Assembly (NCBI GenBank): GCA_038143435.1
Contig: JAYQLX010000003.1
Span: 186,001-250,000, forward strand
DNA: 64,000 bases
Source of the DNA: UBA8337 sp038143435
Lineage (GTDB): Bacteria > Pseudomonadota > Alphaproteobacteria > RS24
Direction of reading: 5' to 3'
In this document: positions 53,886 to 62,246 of the stretch, piece by piece
How the letters are laid out: every line of letters begins with the position of its first letter
Position numbering within the stretch: position 1 is the first letter of the stretch
The notes under the pieces: generated by a model
The model's database searches: none
Told to the model about the DNA's origin: nothing
Seen by the model: only the letters and a program-made list of their open reading frames with translations
Program-made: the position numbers and the translations under genes

Positions 53886-54706
53886 AGGCTCGTTTCCCCG
53901 TCAAACTCAAAAGCGACAGGGCCGCGCATCAAAACATGGCTTTCGGGCTGATAGTCAATGGTCAGCACATGCATATCATTATCGTCTTGATTGAAGGGCG
54001 GGCGCACAACCACCTCTCCGGCGGCACACCGACCTTGCGTGACGGCAGCAATGGCGCTGGCGCACGCGCCGGTGCCGCAGGCCTTGGTCAGGCCGACGCC
54101 ACGTTCCCACGTATCAAGACGCAAAATATTGTCGCCTTGCAATCTGGCGAAATTAATATTGGCGCGTTCGGGAAAAGCTTTATGGCGTTCCAATTGAAAG
54201 CCATATTGCGCGGCCAGACCGGCCGTGCCGGTTTCGACGAAAATCACCGCATGCGGATTGCCGATATTGACCGGCAGCGCCTCGGGTAAATCTTGGTGCA
54301 GACTTATCGGCGCGCCGATTTGCGGCAGCGTCATGCTTACTTGTGCGCTTGCCTGCCTGTCAGCCAGTGTCGCCGTGCAAGCCAATATGCCGCCCAAAGT
54401 CTCAATCTTGACCGCCGCCATACCCTTGTGCGCCAAATAAGCGGCCACGGCGCGCGTGCCATTGCCGCAAGCCTCTACTTCGCCGCCATCGGCATTGAAA
54501 ATCTGCATAAAGGCATCGCCCGAATTGCGCGGCGGATGAATGACCAAAAGCTGGTCACAGCCTTGCGTTTGCGCGTGCGCGCGCGCTGCCAATGCGCGCA
54601 CGTCATCGCCCGACAATGAAAGCGCATTGTCGCGCGCGTCAATAATGACGAAATCATTGCCCAACCCGTTCATTTTGGCAAAGGCGATGGTGCGTGTCTC
54701 ACTCAT
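53882..54706 (-). CDS. dapF: diaminopimelate epimerase
   Basis: DapF converts LL- to meso-diaminopimelate for peptidoglycan and lysine. The 274-residue product has the start FAKMNGLGNDFVIIDARD and the two catalytic Cys in VEACGNGTRAVA and KACGTGACASAIAA. Length is normal. The ATG lies only a few bases behind a TATATA element, so the mRNA may be leaderless. It opens the dapF-mtaB-ftsY-ispZ operon, divergent from ffh. Confidence 0.96.
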   Translation of the reverse strand: MSETRTIAFAKMNGLGNDFVIIDARDNALSLSGDDVRALAARAHAQTQGCDQLLVIHPPRNSGDAFMQIFNADGGEVEACGNGTRAVAAYLAHKGMAAVKIETLGGILACTATLADRQASAQVSMTLPQIGAPISLHQDLPEALPVNIGNPHAVIFVETGTAGLAAQYGFQLERHKAFPERANINFARLQGDNILRLDTWERGVGLTKACGTGACASAIAAVTQGRCAAGEVVVRPPFNQDDNDMHVLTIDYQPESHVLMRGPVAFEFDGETSL

Positions 54707-54710
54707 GCTG

Positions 54711-54720
54711 CCTATATAGG
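54711..54720 (-). promoter_or_regulatory. CCTATATAGG palindrome, likely -10 of a leaderless dapF promoter
   Basis: A perfect ten-base palindrome ends four bases before the dapF ATG on the minus strand. If TATATA is the -10 element, transcription would begin at or very near the ATG, giving a leaderless mRNA. No clear -35 is visible, and there is no ribosome-binding site before the ATG, which agrees with that reading. Confidence 0.4.
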
Positions 54721-54767
54721 CGGTTCAGCCGCGAAACGCCATATTGCTGTGGTGGCAAATGCACGGC

Positions 54768-54796
54768 TTGACTTAGCCTCCTGTCCCGCCTATTTT
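54768..54796 (+). promoter_or_regulatory. putative ffh promoter
   Basis: TTGACT and TATTTT are separated by 17 bases, a good sigma-70 match. Transcription would start near 54803 and give a leader of about 105 bases before ffh. Confidence 0.55.
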
Positions 54797-54907
54797 GCCG
54801 CCACTTCTTGAACAGAAGCGAAATTTGAATTGGTTTCAGCCCGTTTGGGGCGAAATCGCCACCCGTCAGCAAGATTTGCCCACGGGTGCAATATTGGTTG
54901 AAGGGTC

Positions 54908-56401
54908 ATGTTTGACACGCTGAGCGACAGATTAGGGTCGATTTTCGACCGGCTGACACGGCGCGGTGCGCTGTCTGAAGCGCAAGTGGAAGAGGCGCTT
55001 GGCGAAATTCGCACGGCGCTCTTGGAAGCTGATGTCGCGCTTCCCGTGGTGCGCAGCTTTATCGACCAAGTGCGCCCTGTGGCGGTCGGCGCGGAAGTAT
55101 TGAAATCGGTGACGCCGGGCCAGCAAGTCATCAAAATCGTCAATGATGCGCTCATCGACATGCTGGGTGCGCCGGCACCGCTTTCTTTTGATGCCGTGCC
55201 GCCCGTGGTCATGATGATGGTCGGCCTGCAAGGCTCGGGTAAAACCACTTCAACCGGCAAGATTGCCAAATTCATCAGCGATACTGAAAAGCGCAAAGTG
55301 CTGATGGCCTCGCTCGATACGCAACGCCCTGCCGCCATGCAGCAATTGGCGGTTTTGGGTGAGCAGATTGACGTTGAAACCCTGCCTATCGTGGACGGCC
55401 AATCGCCGGTCGATATTGCCAAACGCGCCGTGCAAGCCGGTAAGCTGGGCGGTTTTGATGTGGTGATGCTCGATACGGCGGGCCGGACCAATATTGATGA
55501 AGCGCTGATGGCAGAAATGGCGGCGATTGAACAAGCCGCGGCCCCGACTGAGACCCTATTGGTCGCCGATAGCCTGACCGGCCAGGAAGCGGTGACCATT
55601 GCCGGTCAATTTGCGGCACGAGTTTCGCTATCGGGTATTGTATTGACGCGCGCCGATGGCGATGGGCGCGGCGGTGCGGCTTTGTCCATGCGTTATGTCA
55701 CCGGCGTGCCGATCAAATTTTTGGGCGTCGGCGAAGCGATTGACAGGCTGGAAATTTTCGACCCGCAGCGGCTCGCCAATCGCATACTCGGCATGGGCGA
55801 TGTCGTCGGTCTGGTGGAAAAAGCCAGCGAGACCATGGATGCGGAAAAAGCCGAAAAAATCGCAGCCCGCATGAAGAAAGGCCAGTTCACGCTGGAGGAT
55901 ATGGCCGAACAATTAAAACAAATGCAGGCTATGGGCGGCATGAGCAGCGTGCTCGGCATGTTGCCCGGCATGGGTAAAATGAAAAAGCAATTGGCGGCGC
56001 TCAACATGGATGAGCGCGAATTGCTGCGCCAAGCGGCGATTGTTTCTTCCATGACGCGGGCCGAGCGCGACAATCCGAGAATGATGAATGCGTCGCGCAA
56101 ACGCCGCGTTGCCGGTGGCTCGGGCACCAGCGTGCAGGACGTCAATAAAGTGCTGAAAATGCACCGGCAAATGGCCGATATGATGAAAAAAATGGGCAAG
56201 GGGGGACTTGCTGGCATGGCCAATATGCTTGGCGGTCTCGGCGGTGGCATGGGTGGCGGTGGCCAAATGCCGGGCGCCATGCCGCAAATGCCGAAACTTG
56301 ATCCGAATAATTTGCCCGATTTGAGTAAACTTGGCGGCGATGCACCGCCCGATTTTTTGAAAGGTTTGGGTCTGCCCGATAATGGGCCGAAAAAGAAATA
56401 G
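54908..56401 (+). CDS. ffh: signal recognition particle protein Ffh
   Basis: Ffh binds signal peptides at the ribosome with 4.5S RNA and docks at FtsY. The 497-residue product has the N-domain (MFDTLSDRLGSIFDRLTRRG), P-loop GLQGSGKTTSTGKIA, DTAGRTNIDEALMAEM, LTRADGDGRGGAALSM, and the Met-rich M-domain with LGMLPGMGKMKKQL and the RNA-binding SMTRAERDNP. A Gly/Met-rich tail (GGLGGGMGGGGQMPGAMPQ) closes it. The typical LTKLDGD motif reads LTRADGD. It starts the ribosomal run ffh-rpsP-rimM-trmD-rplS. Confidence 0.96.
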   Translation: MFDTLSDRLGSIFDRLTRRGALSEAQVEEALGEIRTALLEADVALPVVRSFIDQVRPVAVGAEVLKSVTPGQQVIKIVNDALIDMLGAPAPLSFDAVPPVVMMMVGLQGSGKTTSTGKIAKFISDTEKRKVLMASLDTQRPAAMQQLAVLGEQIDVETLPIVDGQSPVDIAKRAVQAGKLGGFDVVMLDTAGRTNIDEALMAEMAAIEQAAAPTETLLVADSLTGQEAVTIAGQFAARVSLSGIVLTRADGDGRGGAALSMRYVTGVPIKFLGVGEAIDRLEIFDPQRLANRILGMGDVVGLVEKASETMDAEKAEKIAARMKKGQFTLEDMAEQLKQMQAMGGMSSVLGMLPGMGKMKKQLAALNMDERELLRQAAIVSSMTRAERDNPRMMNASRKRRVAGGSGTSVQDVNKVLKMHRQMADMMKKMGKGGLAGMANMLGGLGGGMGGGGQMPGAMPQMPKLDPNNLPDLSKLGGDAPPDFLKGLGLPDNGPKKK

Positions 56402-56437
56402 ACCCGATGAAATGCTGTTTGATGAAAGGAAATTGAA

Positions 56438-57058
56438 ATGGCTCTGAAAATTCGTATGTCGCGGGGCGGCTCGAAAAAACGTCCCTTTTACCGCATTGTG
56501 GTGGCCGATAGTCGGATGCCGCGTGACGGTCGCTTTATCGAAAGGCTGGGCACATATAACCCGCTTTTGCCAAAAGAAGGCGGCGAGCGCGTCAAATTGG
56601 ATACTGACCGCGCCAAGCATTGGCTTGACCAGGGTGCCAAACCGTCTGACCGCGTGGCACGTTTTCTTGACGATGCCGGTCTGTGGAAGCGTGAAGCGCG
56701 CAATAATCCGCAAAAAGGCCAACCCGGCGTAAAAGCGCAAGAGCGCTTGGAAGCGCAGAAAGAAGCTGAAGAAGCGGCCAAGCAGGCGGCTGAAGAGGCA
56801 GCTGTTGCTCCGGCAGAAGAAGAAGCTCCTGCTGAGGAAGCCCCTTCTGAAAGAGGCTCAAGCTGAGGAAGCTCCTGCTGAAGAAGGCTGAGGAAGCTGA
56901 GGAAGCTCCTGCTGCTGAGAAGCTCTGAGGAAGCTGAGGAAGCTCCTGCTGAGGAAGCCCCTGCTGAAGAGGCGCAAGCTGAAGAAGCACCCGCCGAAGA
57001 ATCCCCTGCTGAAGAGGCTGCCGAAGAGGACGCTTCTGAGGAAGATAAGGCCGAGTAA
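56438..57058 (+). CDS. rpsP: 30S ribosomal protein S16 with long Glu/Ala/Pro tail (frameshifted in the tail)
   Basis: S16 helps assemble the 30S subunit. The core, residues 1-80 (MALKIRMSRGGSKKRPFYRI onward), is normal. A tail follows: first a helical RLEAQKEAEEAAKQAAEEAA, then about 80 residues of EEAPAEEA-like repeats written in a near-perfect DNA repeat (GAGGAAGCTCCTGCT and variants). The frame closes at 56866 by a shift in this repeat; two further shifts inside the repeat restore it and the true end EEDASEEDKAE stops at 57058, one base before the rimM ATG. The full product would be about 206 residues, against 80-130 for most S16. The repeat itself may cause the shifts, through slippage or assembly. 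Confidence 0.9.
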
Positions 57059-57622
57059 ATGGCCGACCGGCCCGATATGGCACGTATTGACACGCCTGCG
57101 GGCTTTGTCTGTCTGTGCATTATCGGGCCGCCGCATGGCGTGCGCGGCGCGGTCAAGGTGAAATGCTTTGCCGAAGACAGTGCCGAATTGGCCGCTTATG
57201 GGCCTTTGGTGACGGGCGATGGCCGCGCCTTTGAGGTCACTTCCGTCAAGCCCGACAAGCTGGGCGCAAGGCTGAGCCTGAAAGGGGTCAATGACCGCAA
57301 TGCGGCGGCGGCTTTGCGCGGCACGGCGCTGTTTGTGGCGCGCGATAAATTGCCGATATTGGCCGATGAGGATGATTTTTATCATGCCGACCTTGTCGGC
57401 CTTATTGCTTTTAACGGCGCAGATGAGGAAATCGGTGCGGTGCAGGGTGTGCATAATTTCGGGGCCGGTGATTTATTGGAGATTGCCGACCCCAGCGGCA
57501 AAACCGCCTTTTACCCGTTCACCAAAGCGGTGGTGCCGGAAATTGATGTGGCTGAGGGGCGCTTGACGCTGCTGGCACCAAAAGAAGATGCGGCGCACGC
57601 ATCTGAGGTGGAGGGAGAATAA
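57059..57622 (+). CDS. rimM: 16S rRNA processing protein RimM
   Basis: RimM assists 30S head maturation and binds S19. The 187-residue product has the N-terminal barrel start VCLCIIGPPHGVRGAVKVKC and the PRC-barrel DDFYHADLVGLIAFNGADEE with the late IPFT-like YPFTKAVVPEIDVAEGRLTL. Complete. It abuts the restored rpsP end and is followed by trmD after four bases. Confidence 0.95.
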   Translation: MADRPDMARIDTPAGFVCLCIIGPPHGVRGAVKVKCFAEDSAELAAYGPLVTGDGRAFEVTSVKPDKLGARLSLKGVNDRNAAAALRGTALFVARDKLPILADEDDFYHADLVGLIAFNGADEEIGAVQGVHNFGAGDLLEIADPSGKTAFYPFTKAVVPEIDVAEGRLTLLAPKEDAAHASEVEGE

Positions 57623-57626
57623 GCCG

Positions 57627-58359
57627 ATGCGTTTTGCCGCCCATATCATCACCGCCTATCCGCATATGTTTCCCGGGCCGCTTGGCGAAAGCCTGAGCGG
57701 GCGTGCCTTGCAGGACGGGCTGTGGCAGCTTCAAACGCATGATTTGCGCGATTTCGGGCATGGCAAACACCAAAATATTGACGATACGCCGGCCGGCGGC
57801 GGCGCCGGCATGGTGCTGCGCGCCGATGTGGCGGCCGGCGCGCTTCGATAATGTGACGGATAATGTGAAGGGGGCAGATAAGTTGCCGGTGATTTTGCCG
57901 AGCCCGCGCGGGCAGCTCTTCTCGCAAGAAATGGCGCGCGATTGGGCTGAGGCTGACGGGTTGATTTTCCTGTGCAACCGCTTTGAAGGGGTTGATGAAC
58001 GTTTTATCGAGGCGCGCCGACCGCTGGAAGTCTCGCTTGGTGATTATGTGCTGGGCGGCGGCGAATTGGCGGCAATGGCCATGTTGGAGGCGGTGTTGCG
58101 ACTGCTGCCCGGGGTTATGGGCAAAGCCGAAAGCGGCACGGATGAGAGCTTTTCCGCCGCCAATGATGGATTGTTGGAATACCCCCATTATACCCGCCCG
58201 CAAGAATGGGAAGGGCGCGCTATTCCCGATATTGTCACCGCCGGTGACCATGAAAAATTGGCCGCATGGCGACGCACTGAGGCAGAGGCCTTGACGCAGA
58301 AAAGGCGACCCGATTTATGGGACAAGCTGGCGGGCAAGCGCGAAGATGAGAAAAACTGA
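57627..58359 (+). CDS. trmD: tRNA (guanine-37-N1)-methyltransferase (one frameshift)
   Basis: TrmD makes m1G37 and prevents +1 frameshifting by tRNAs. Visible are MRFAAHIITAYPHMFPGPLG, DDTPAGGGAGMVLRADV, CNRFEGVDERFIE, the trefoil-knot SAM site VSLGDYVLGGGELAAMAM and the C-terminal YTRPQEWEGRAIPDIV. A one-base shift near 57843 joins ADVAAG to FDNVTDNV. About 244 residues, normal. Being essential, it supports the view that shifts here are sequence errors. Confidence 0.94.
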
Positions 58360-58448
58360 GGGGCAATCCTTTTCCATGTTTTTTCTGTATATTTTCCGTG
58401 CAAAAAGGGGTGACAAGCCCGCGAGTGCGTGCTAAATCGCCCCAATCC

Positions 58449-58469
58449 GTGCCGCAAGGCGCGTTTTTT
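58449..58469 (+). terminator. terminator-like hairpin in the rplS leader
   Basis: GTGCC and GGCGC pair (one G-T pair) around GCAA and are followed by G and six T. It lies 57 bases before the rplS ATG. It may end part of the rpsP-rimM-trmD transcripts or act as an attenuator for rplS. The stem is short. Confidence 0.45.
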
Positions 58470-58525
58470 ATCGTAAATCGCCAAGCGTTCCAAAAGGGCG
58501 CGGCGCCCGTAAAGGGAATAGGCAA

Positions 58526-58993
58526 ATGAATTTGATTGATGAAATTAATGCTGAGCATATGGCCGAATTGTCGGCGGAAAAATCCGTGCCTGATTTTCAG
58601 CCCGGCGATACGGTAAAAGTAAACGTCAAAGTGATTGAAGGCACGCGCGAGCGTATTCAGGCTTTTGAAGGCGTGTGCATTGGCCGCGCCGGTGGCGGTC
58701 TCAATGAAAACTTCACCGTGCGCAAAATTTCCTATGGCGAAGGCGTGGAGCGGGTCTTCCCGATTTATTCGCCTTTGGTCGATTCCATTGAATTGTTGCG
58801 CCGTGGCCGTGTGCGCCGCGCCAAGCTTTACTATTTGCGTGGTCTGACCGGTAAGGCAGCGCGCATTGTAGAGCGTCGCGCCAAATCCAATAAGATTGAC
58901 ACTGATTTGGTGACGGCGCCTGCCGTTTCCGAAGCGACACAAAGCGCAGCGGAAACGACACAAGAGGAAGGCGGCAGCGAAAGCGAAGCGTAA
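58526..58993 (+). CDS. rplS: 50S ribosomal protein L19
   Basis: L19 sits at the subunit interface near bridge B8. The 155-residue product starts MNLIDEINAEHM and has FQPGDTVKVNVKVIEGTRER, FEGVCIGRAGGGLNENFTVR and ELLRRGRVRRAKLYYLRGLT. A Ser/Glu/Thr-rich tail of about 35 residues goes beyond the E. coli length (115), another acidic ribosomal-protein tail besides S16. AAAGGGAATA precedes the ATG. Confidence 0.96.
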   Translation: MNLIDEINAEHMAELSAEKSVPDFQPGDTVKVNVKVIEGTRERIQAFEGVCIGRAGGGLNENFTVRKISYGEGVERVFPIYSPLVDSIELLRRGRVRRAKLYYLRGLTGKAARIVERRAKSNKIDTDLVTAPAVSEATQSAAETTQEEGGSESEA

Positions 58994-59047
58994 GACTTTC
59001 TCTTTCAAAGCCACCCCAAAGCCATAGATTTAAGGGGCCGGCATCAC

Positions 59048-59083
59048 CTCGCCGCCTCAAAAATGAGAGGCAGAAAAGGCGAG
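59048..59083 (+). promoter_or_regulatory. hairpin hiding the leuC ribosome-binding site
   Basis: GGCGAG at 59078-59083, just before the leuC ATG, is the likely ribosome-binding site. CTCGCC at 59048-59053 is its exact complement, and GCCTC 59054-59058 can pair with GAGGC 59067-59071 inside. In this fold the start signal of leuC is closed. A regulated opening is possible; no leader peptide rich in Leu is seen. Confidence 0.45.
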
Positions 59084-59086
59084 ATA

Positions 59087-60508
59087 ATGAGCGGAACCAC
59101 TCTTTACGACAAAATCTGGGATGCCCATATGGTGGAAGCGGATAGCGACGGCAATTCGCTTCTCTATATTGACCGCCATTTGGTGCATGAAGTGACCAGC
59201 CCGCAAGCTTTTGAAGGCCTGCGCATGGCCGGACGCAGCCCGCGCGCGCCGCATAAAACTTTGGCCGTGGCCGATCACAATATTCCGACGACAAACCGCG
59301 CTGGCGGTTTGGACGCGATTGACGACCCGGAAAGCAAGCTGCAAATCGAGACGCTGGAAAAAAATTGCGCCGAGTTCGGCATTGATTATTTGCCGATGGA
59401 TGATATTCGCCAGGGCATTGTCCATGTTGCCGGGCCCGAGCAGGGCTTTACCTTGCCCGGCCTGACCATTGTGTGCGGCGACAGCCATACCTCCACACAT
59501 GGTGCCTTTGGCGCTTTGGCGCATGGCATTGGCACCTCCGAGGTCGAGCATGTGCTGGCCACGCAAACCCTCATTCAATCAAAAGCCAAAAACTTCCGCA
59601 TTAATGTGGTCGGCCAAGCCCCCGCCCATGTCACGGCGAAAGATATTGCTTTGGCCATTATCGGCGAGATCGGCACGGCCGGCGGCACCGGCTATGTGCT
59701 GGAATATGCCGGCGAAGCGATTGAGGCTTTGTCGATGGAAGGGCGCATGACCTTGTGCAATATGTCGATTGAAGCCGGCGCGCGCGCCGGATTGGTGGCG
59801 CCGGATGAAAAAACATTTGCTTTCCTAAAAGACCGCCCACGCGCACCCAAAGGCGCGGATTGGGATAAGGCGGTGGCCTATTGGCAGACGCTGACATCTG
59901 ATGATGATGCGGTATTTGACAAGGAAATCACCATTGATGCGGCCGCGCTGCCGCCGCTGGTGACCTGGGGCACCAGCCCGCAAGATGTCATTTCCATTGA
60001 CGGCCATGTGCCCGACCCGGCCGCCATTGATGATGAAGCGCGCCGCAAGGCAACCGAGCGCGCGCTCGATTATATGGGGCTTCAAGCCGGCACACCGATG
60101 CAGGAAGTGGCGATTGACCGCGTTTTTATCGGCTCATGCACCAATAGCCGTATTGAAGATTTGCGCGCCGCCGCCGCCATTGCCCAAACCGGCAAAGTCG
60201 CGGCCAGCGTCAATGCCATGGTGGTGCCGGGCTCAGGTCTGGTCAAACAACAAGCGGAAGCAGAAGGGCTCGATAAAATCTTTATCGAAGCCGGTTTTGA
60301 TTGGCGCGAGCCGGGTTGCTCCATGTGTTTGGCGATGAATGCCGATAAGCTGGCCCCGGGCGAGCGATGTGCCTCAACTTCCAATCGCAATTTTGAAGGC
60401 CGACAAGGACGCGGTGGGCGCACCCATTTGGTGTCGCCGGAAATGGCGGCGGCTGCCGCATTGGCCGGTCATTTTGTCGATATTCGCGATTTCAAGGCGG
60501 AGGCGTAA
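59087..60508 (+). CDS. leuC: 3-isopropylmalate dehydratase large subunit
   Basis: With LeuD it isomerises 2- to 3-isopropylmalate in leucine synthesis. The 473-residue product has VCGDSHTSTHGAFGALAHGI, the cluster Cys in FIGSCTNSRIEDL and in EPGCSMCLAMN, and the end FEGRQGRGGRTHLVSPEMAA. Complete and in frame. leuD begins right after the stop codon. Confidence 0.96.
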   Translation: MSGTTLYDKIWDAHMVEADSDGNSLLYIDRHLVHEVTSPQAFEGLRMAGRSPRAPHKTLAVADHNIPTTNRAGGLDAIDDPESKLQIETLEKNCAEFGIDYLPMDDIRQGIVHVAGPEQGFTLPGLTIVCGDSHTSTHGAFGALAHGIGTSEVEHVLATQTLIQSKAKNFRINVVGQAPAHVTAKDIALAIIGEIGTAGGTGYVLEYAGEAIEALSMEGRMTLCNMSIEAGARAGLVAPDEKTFAFLKDRPRAPKGADWDKAVAYWQTLTSDDDAVFDKEITIDAAALPPLVTWGTSPQDVISIDGHVPDPAAIDDEARRKATERALDYMGLQAGTPMQEVAIDRVFIGSCTNSRIEDLRAAAAIAQTGKVAASVNAMVVPGSGLVKQQAEAEGLDKIFIEAGFDWREPGCSMCLAMNADKLAPGERCASTSNRNFEGRQGRGGRTHLVSPEMAAAAALAGHFVDIRDFKAEA

Positions 60509-61111
60509 ATGGAAAAATTTGATAAATTGACCGGCATTGCCGCCCCGCTCGATATTATTAATGTCGATACGGATATGATCATTCCCAAGCAGTTTTTGAA
60601 AACCATTCAACGCTCGGGGCTTGGCAAAAACTTGTTTGACGAAATGCGCTATGCGCCGGACGGCCAAGAGATAGCCGATTTCGTGCTCAATCAAGCGGCC
60701 TATCGCGAGGCGCAAATTCTCGTTGCCGGTGATAATTTCGGCTGCGGCTCGAGCCGCGAGCACGCCCCTTGGGCGCTGTTGGATTTCGGCATTCGCTGCA
60801 TTATCGCGCCGAGCTTTGCCGATATTTTCTACAATAATTGCTTCAAAAACGGCATTTTGCCGATTGTGCTGCCGCAAACTGAAGTCGATAAATTGATGGA
60901 TGATGCTAAACGCGGTGCCAATGCAACGATCAGCGTCGATTTGGAAAGCCAAACCATTCAAGGCCCGGATGGCGGTACGATTTCCTTCGAGATCGATGGT
61001 TTCAGAAAACAATGCTTGATGGAAGGCTTGGACGATATCGGCCTGACTTTGCAAAAAGCGCAAGCCATTGACGCTTACGAAGAAACGCTTGACGCGCAGC
61101 CCTGGCGTTAG
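60509..61111 (+). CDS. leuD: 3-isopropylmalate dehydratase small subunit
   Basis: The swivelling partner of LeuC. The 200-residue product starts MEKFDKLTGIAAPLDIINVD and has IIPKQFLKTI and the loop GDNFGCGSSREHAPWAL. Complete. Its ATG directly abuts the leuC stop, so the two subunits should be made in equal amounts. Confidence 0.96.
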   Translation: MEKFDKLTGIAAPLDIINVDTDMIIPKQFLKTIQRSGLGKNLFDEMRYAPDGQEIADFVLNQAAYREAQILVAGDNFGCGSSREHAPWALLDFGIRCIIAPSFADIFYNNCFKNGILPIVLPQTEVDKLMDDAKRGANATISVDLESQTIQGPDGGTISFEIDGFRKQCLMEGLDDIGLTLQKAQAIDAYEETLDAQPWR

Positions 61112-61137
61112 CCGCCGCTTTTGATACGGAAAACATA

Positions 61138-62244
61138 ATGGAAAAAATTCTTATTCTGCCGGGCGACGGCATTGGCCCCGAAGTGATGGGCGAAGTGCGC
61201 CGCATCATTGACTGGTTCGGCGACAAGCGCGGCTTTCAAGTGACGCTTGATGAAGATTTGGTCGGCGGCTGCGCCTATGACGCACATGGGCAGGCCATAT
61301 CCGATGCCGCCATGCAAAAAGCCCATGAGGCCGATGCGGTTTTGCTGGGCGCGGTCGGCGGTCCGGAATGGGATAATGTCGCTTATGAAGCGCGTCCCGA
61401 AGCAGGGTTGTTGCGCTTGCGCGCCGATTTGCAGCTTTTTGCCAATTTGCGTCCGGCCATTTGTTTCCCCGCTTTGGCCGATGCCTCCAGCCTGAAGCGC
61501 GAATTGGTTGAGGGCCTCGACATTATGATTGTCCGCGAGCTGACCGGCGGGGTCTATTTCGGTGAGCCGCGCGGCATTGAAGATTTGGGCAATGGCCAGA
61601 GACGCGGCGTCAATACGCAAGTCTATGAAACATATGAGATTGAGCGTATTGCGCGTGTTGCCGGTGATTTGGCGATGAAGCGCGGCAAAAAACTGGCCTC
61701 GTCTGAAAAGCGCAATGTCATGGAAAGCGGCCTTTTGTGGAACGAAGAAGTAACCCGCGTGATTGGCGCAGAATTTCCCGAAATTGAATTGGAGCATGTG
61801 CTGGCCGATAATTGCGCCATGCAATTAGTGCGCAATCCCAAGCAATATGATGTGCTGGTCACCGATAATTTGTTTGGCGATATTCTCTCCGATATTGCCG
61901 CCATGCTGACCGGCTCTTTGGGCATGTTGCCTTCTGCTTCTTTGGGTGCGCCCGATGAAGAAAGCGGCCGCGCCAAAGCGCTTTATGAGCCGGTGCACGG
62001 TTCGGCGCCGGATATTGCCGGTCAAGGCAAAGCCAATCCGATTGCCTCAATCATGAGTTTTGCAATGGCATTGCGCTATACGTTTGACCGCGGCGGTGAT
62101 GCTGATTTATTGGAAAATGCGGTGACCGCCGTGCTCGATAAGGGCGTGCGCACCGGTGATATTATGCAGGCCGATATGCAATTGGTCGGCACAAGCGGCA
62201 TGGGCGATGCAGTCCTCGCCGCTTTAGAAGAATTGGGAGCTTAG
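61138..62244 (+). CDS. leuB: 3-isopropylmalate dehydrogenase
   Basis: LeuB oxidises and decarboxylates 3-isopropylmalate with NAD. The 368-residue product has LPGDGIGPEVMGE, RELTGGVYFGEPRGIE and the signature DNLFGDILSDIAAMLTGSLG. Complete. It follows leuD by 26 bases and precedes asd by two. Confidence 0.96.
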   Translation: MEKILILPGDGIGPEVMGEVRRIIDWFGDKRGFQVTLDEDLVGGCAYDAHGQAISDAAMQKAHEADAVLLGAVGGPEWDNVAYEARPEAGLLRLRADLQLFANLRPAICFPALADASSLKRELVEGLDIMIVRELTGGVYFGEPRGIEDLGNGQRRGVNTQVYETYEIERIARVAGDLAMKRGKKLASSEKRNVMESGLLWNEEVTRVIGAEFPEIELEHVLADNCAMQLVRNPKQYDVLVTDNLFGDILSDIAAMLTGSLGMLPSASLGAPDEESGRAKALYEPVHGSAPDIAGQGKANPIASIMSFAMALRYTFDRGGDADLLENAVTAVLDKGVRTGDIMQADMQLVGTSGMGDAVLAALEELGA

Positions 62245-62246
62245 CC

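Noticed and set aside
54707..54907. A possible 4.5S RNA gene beside ffh
   Set aside because: The conserved GGAA/AGCAGCC apical domain of SRP RNA is absent from this gap.
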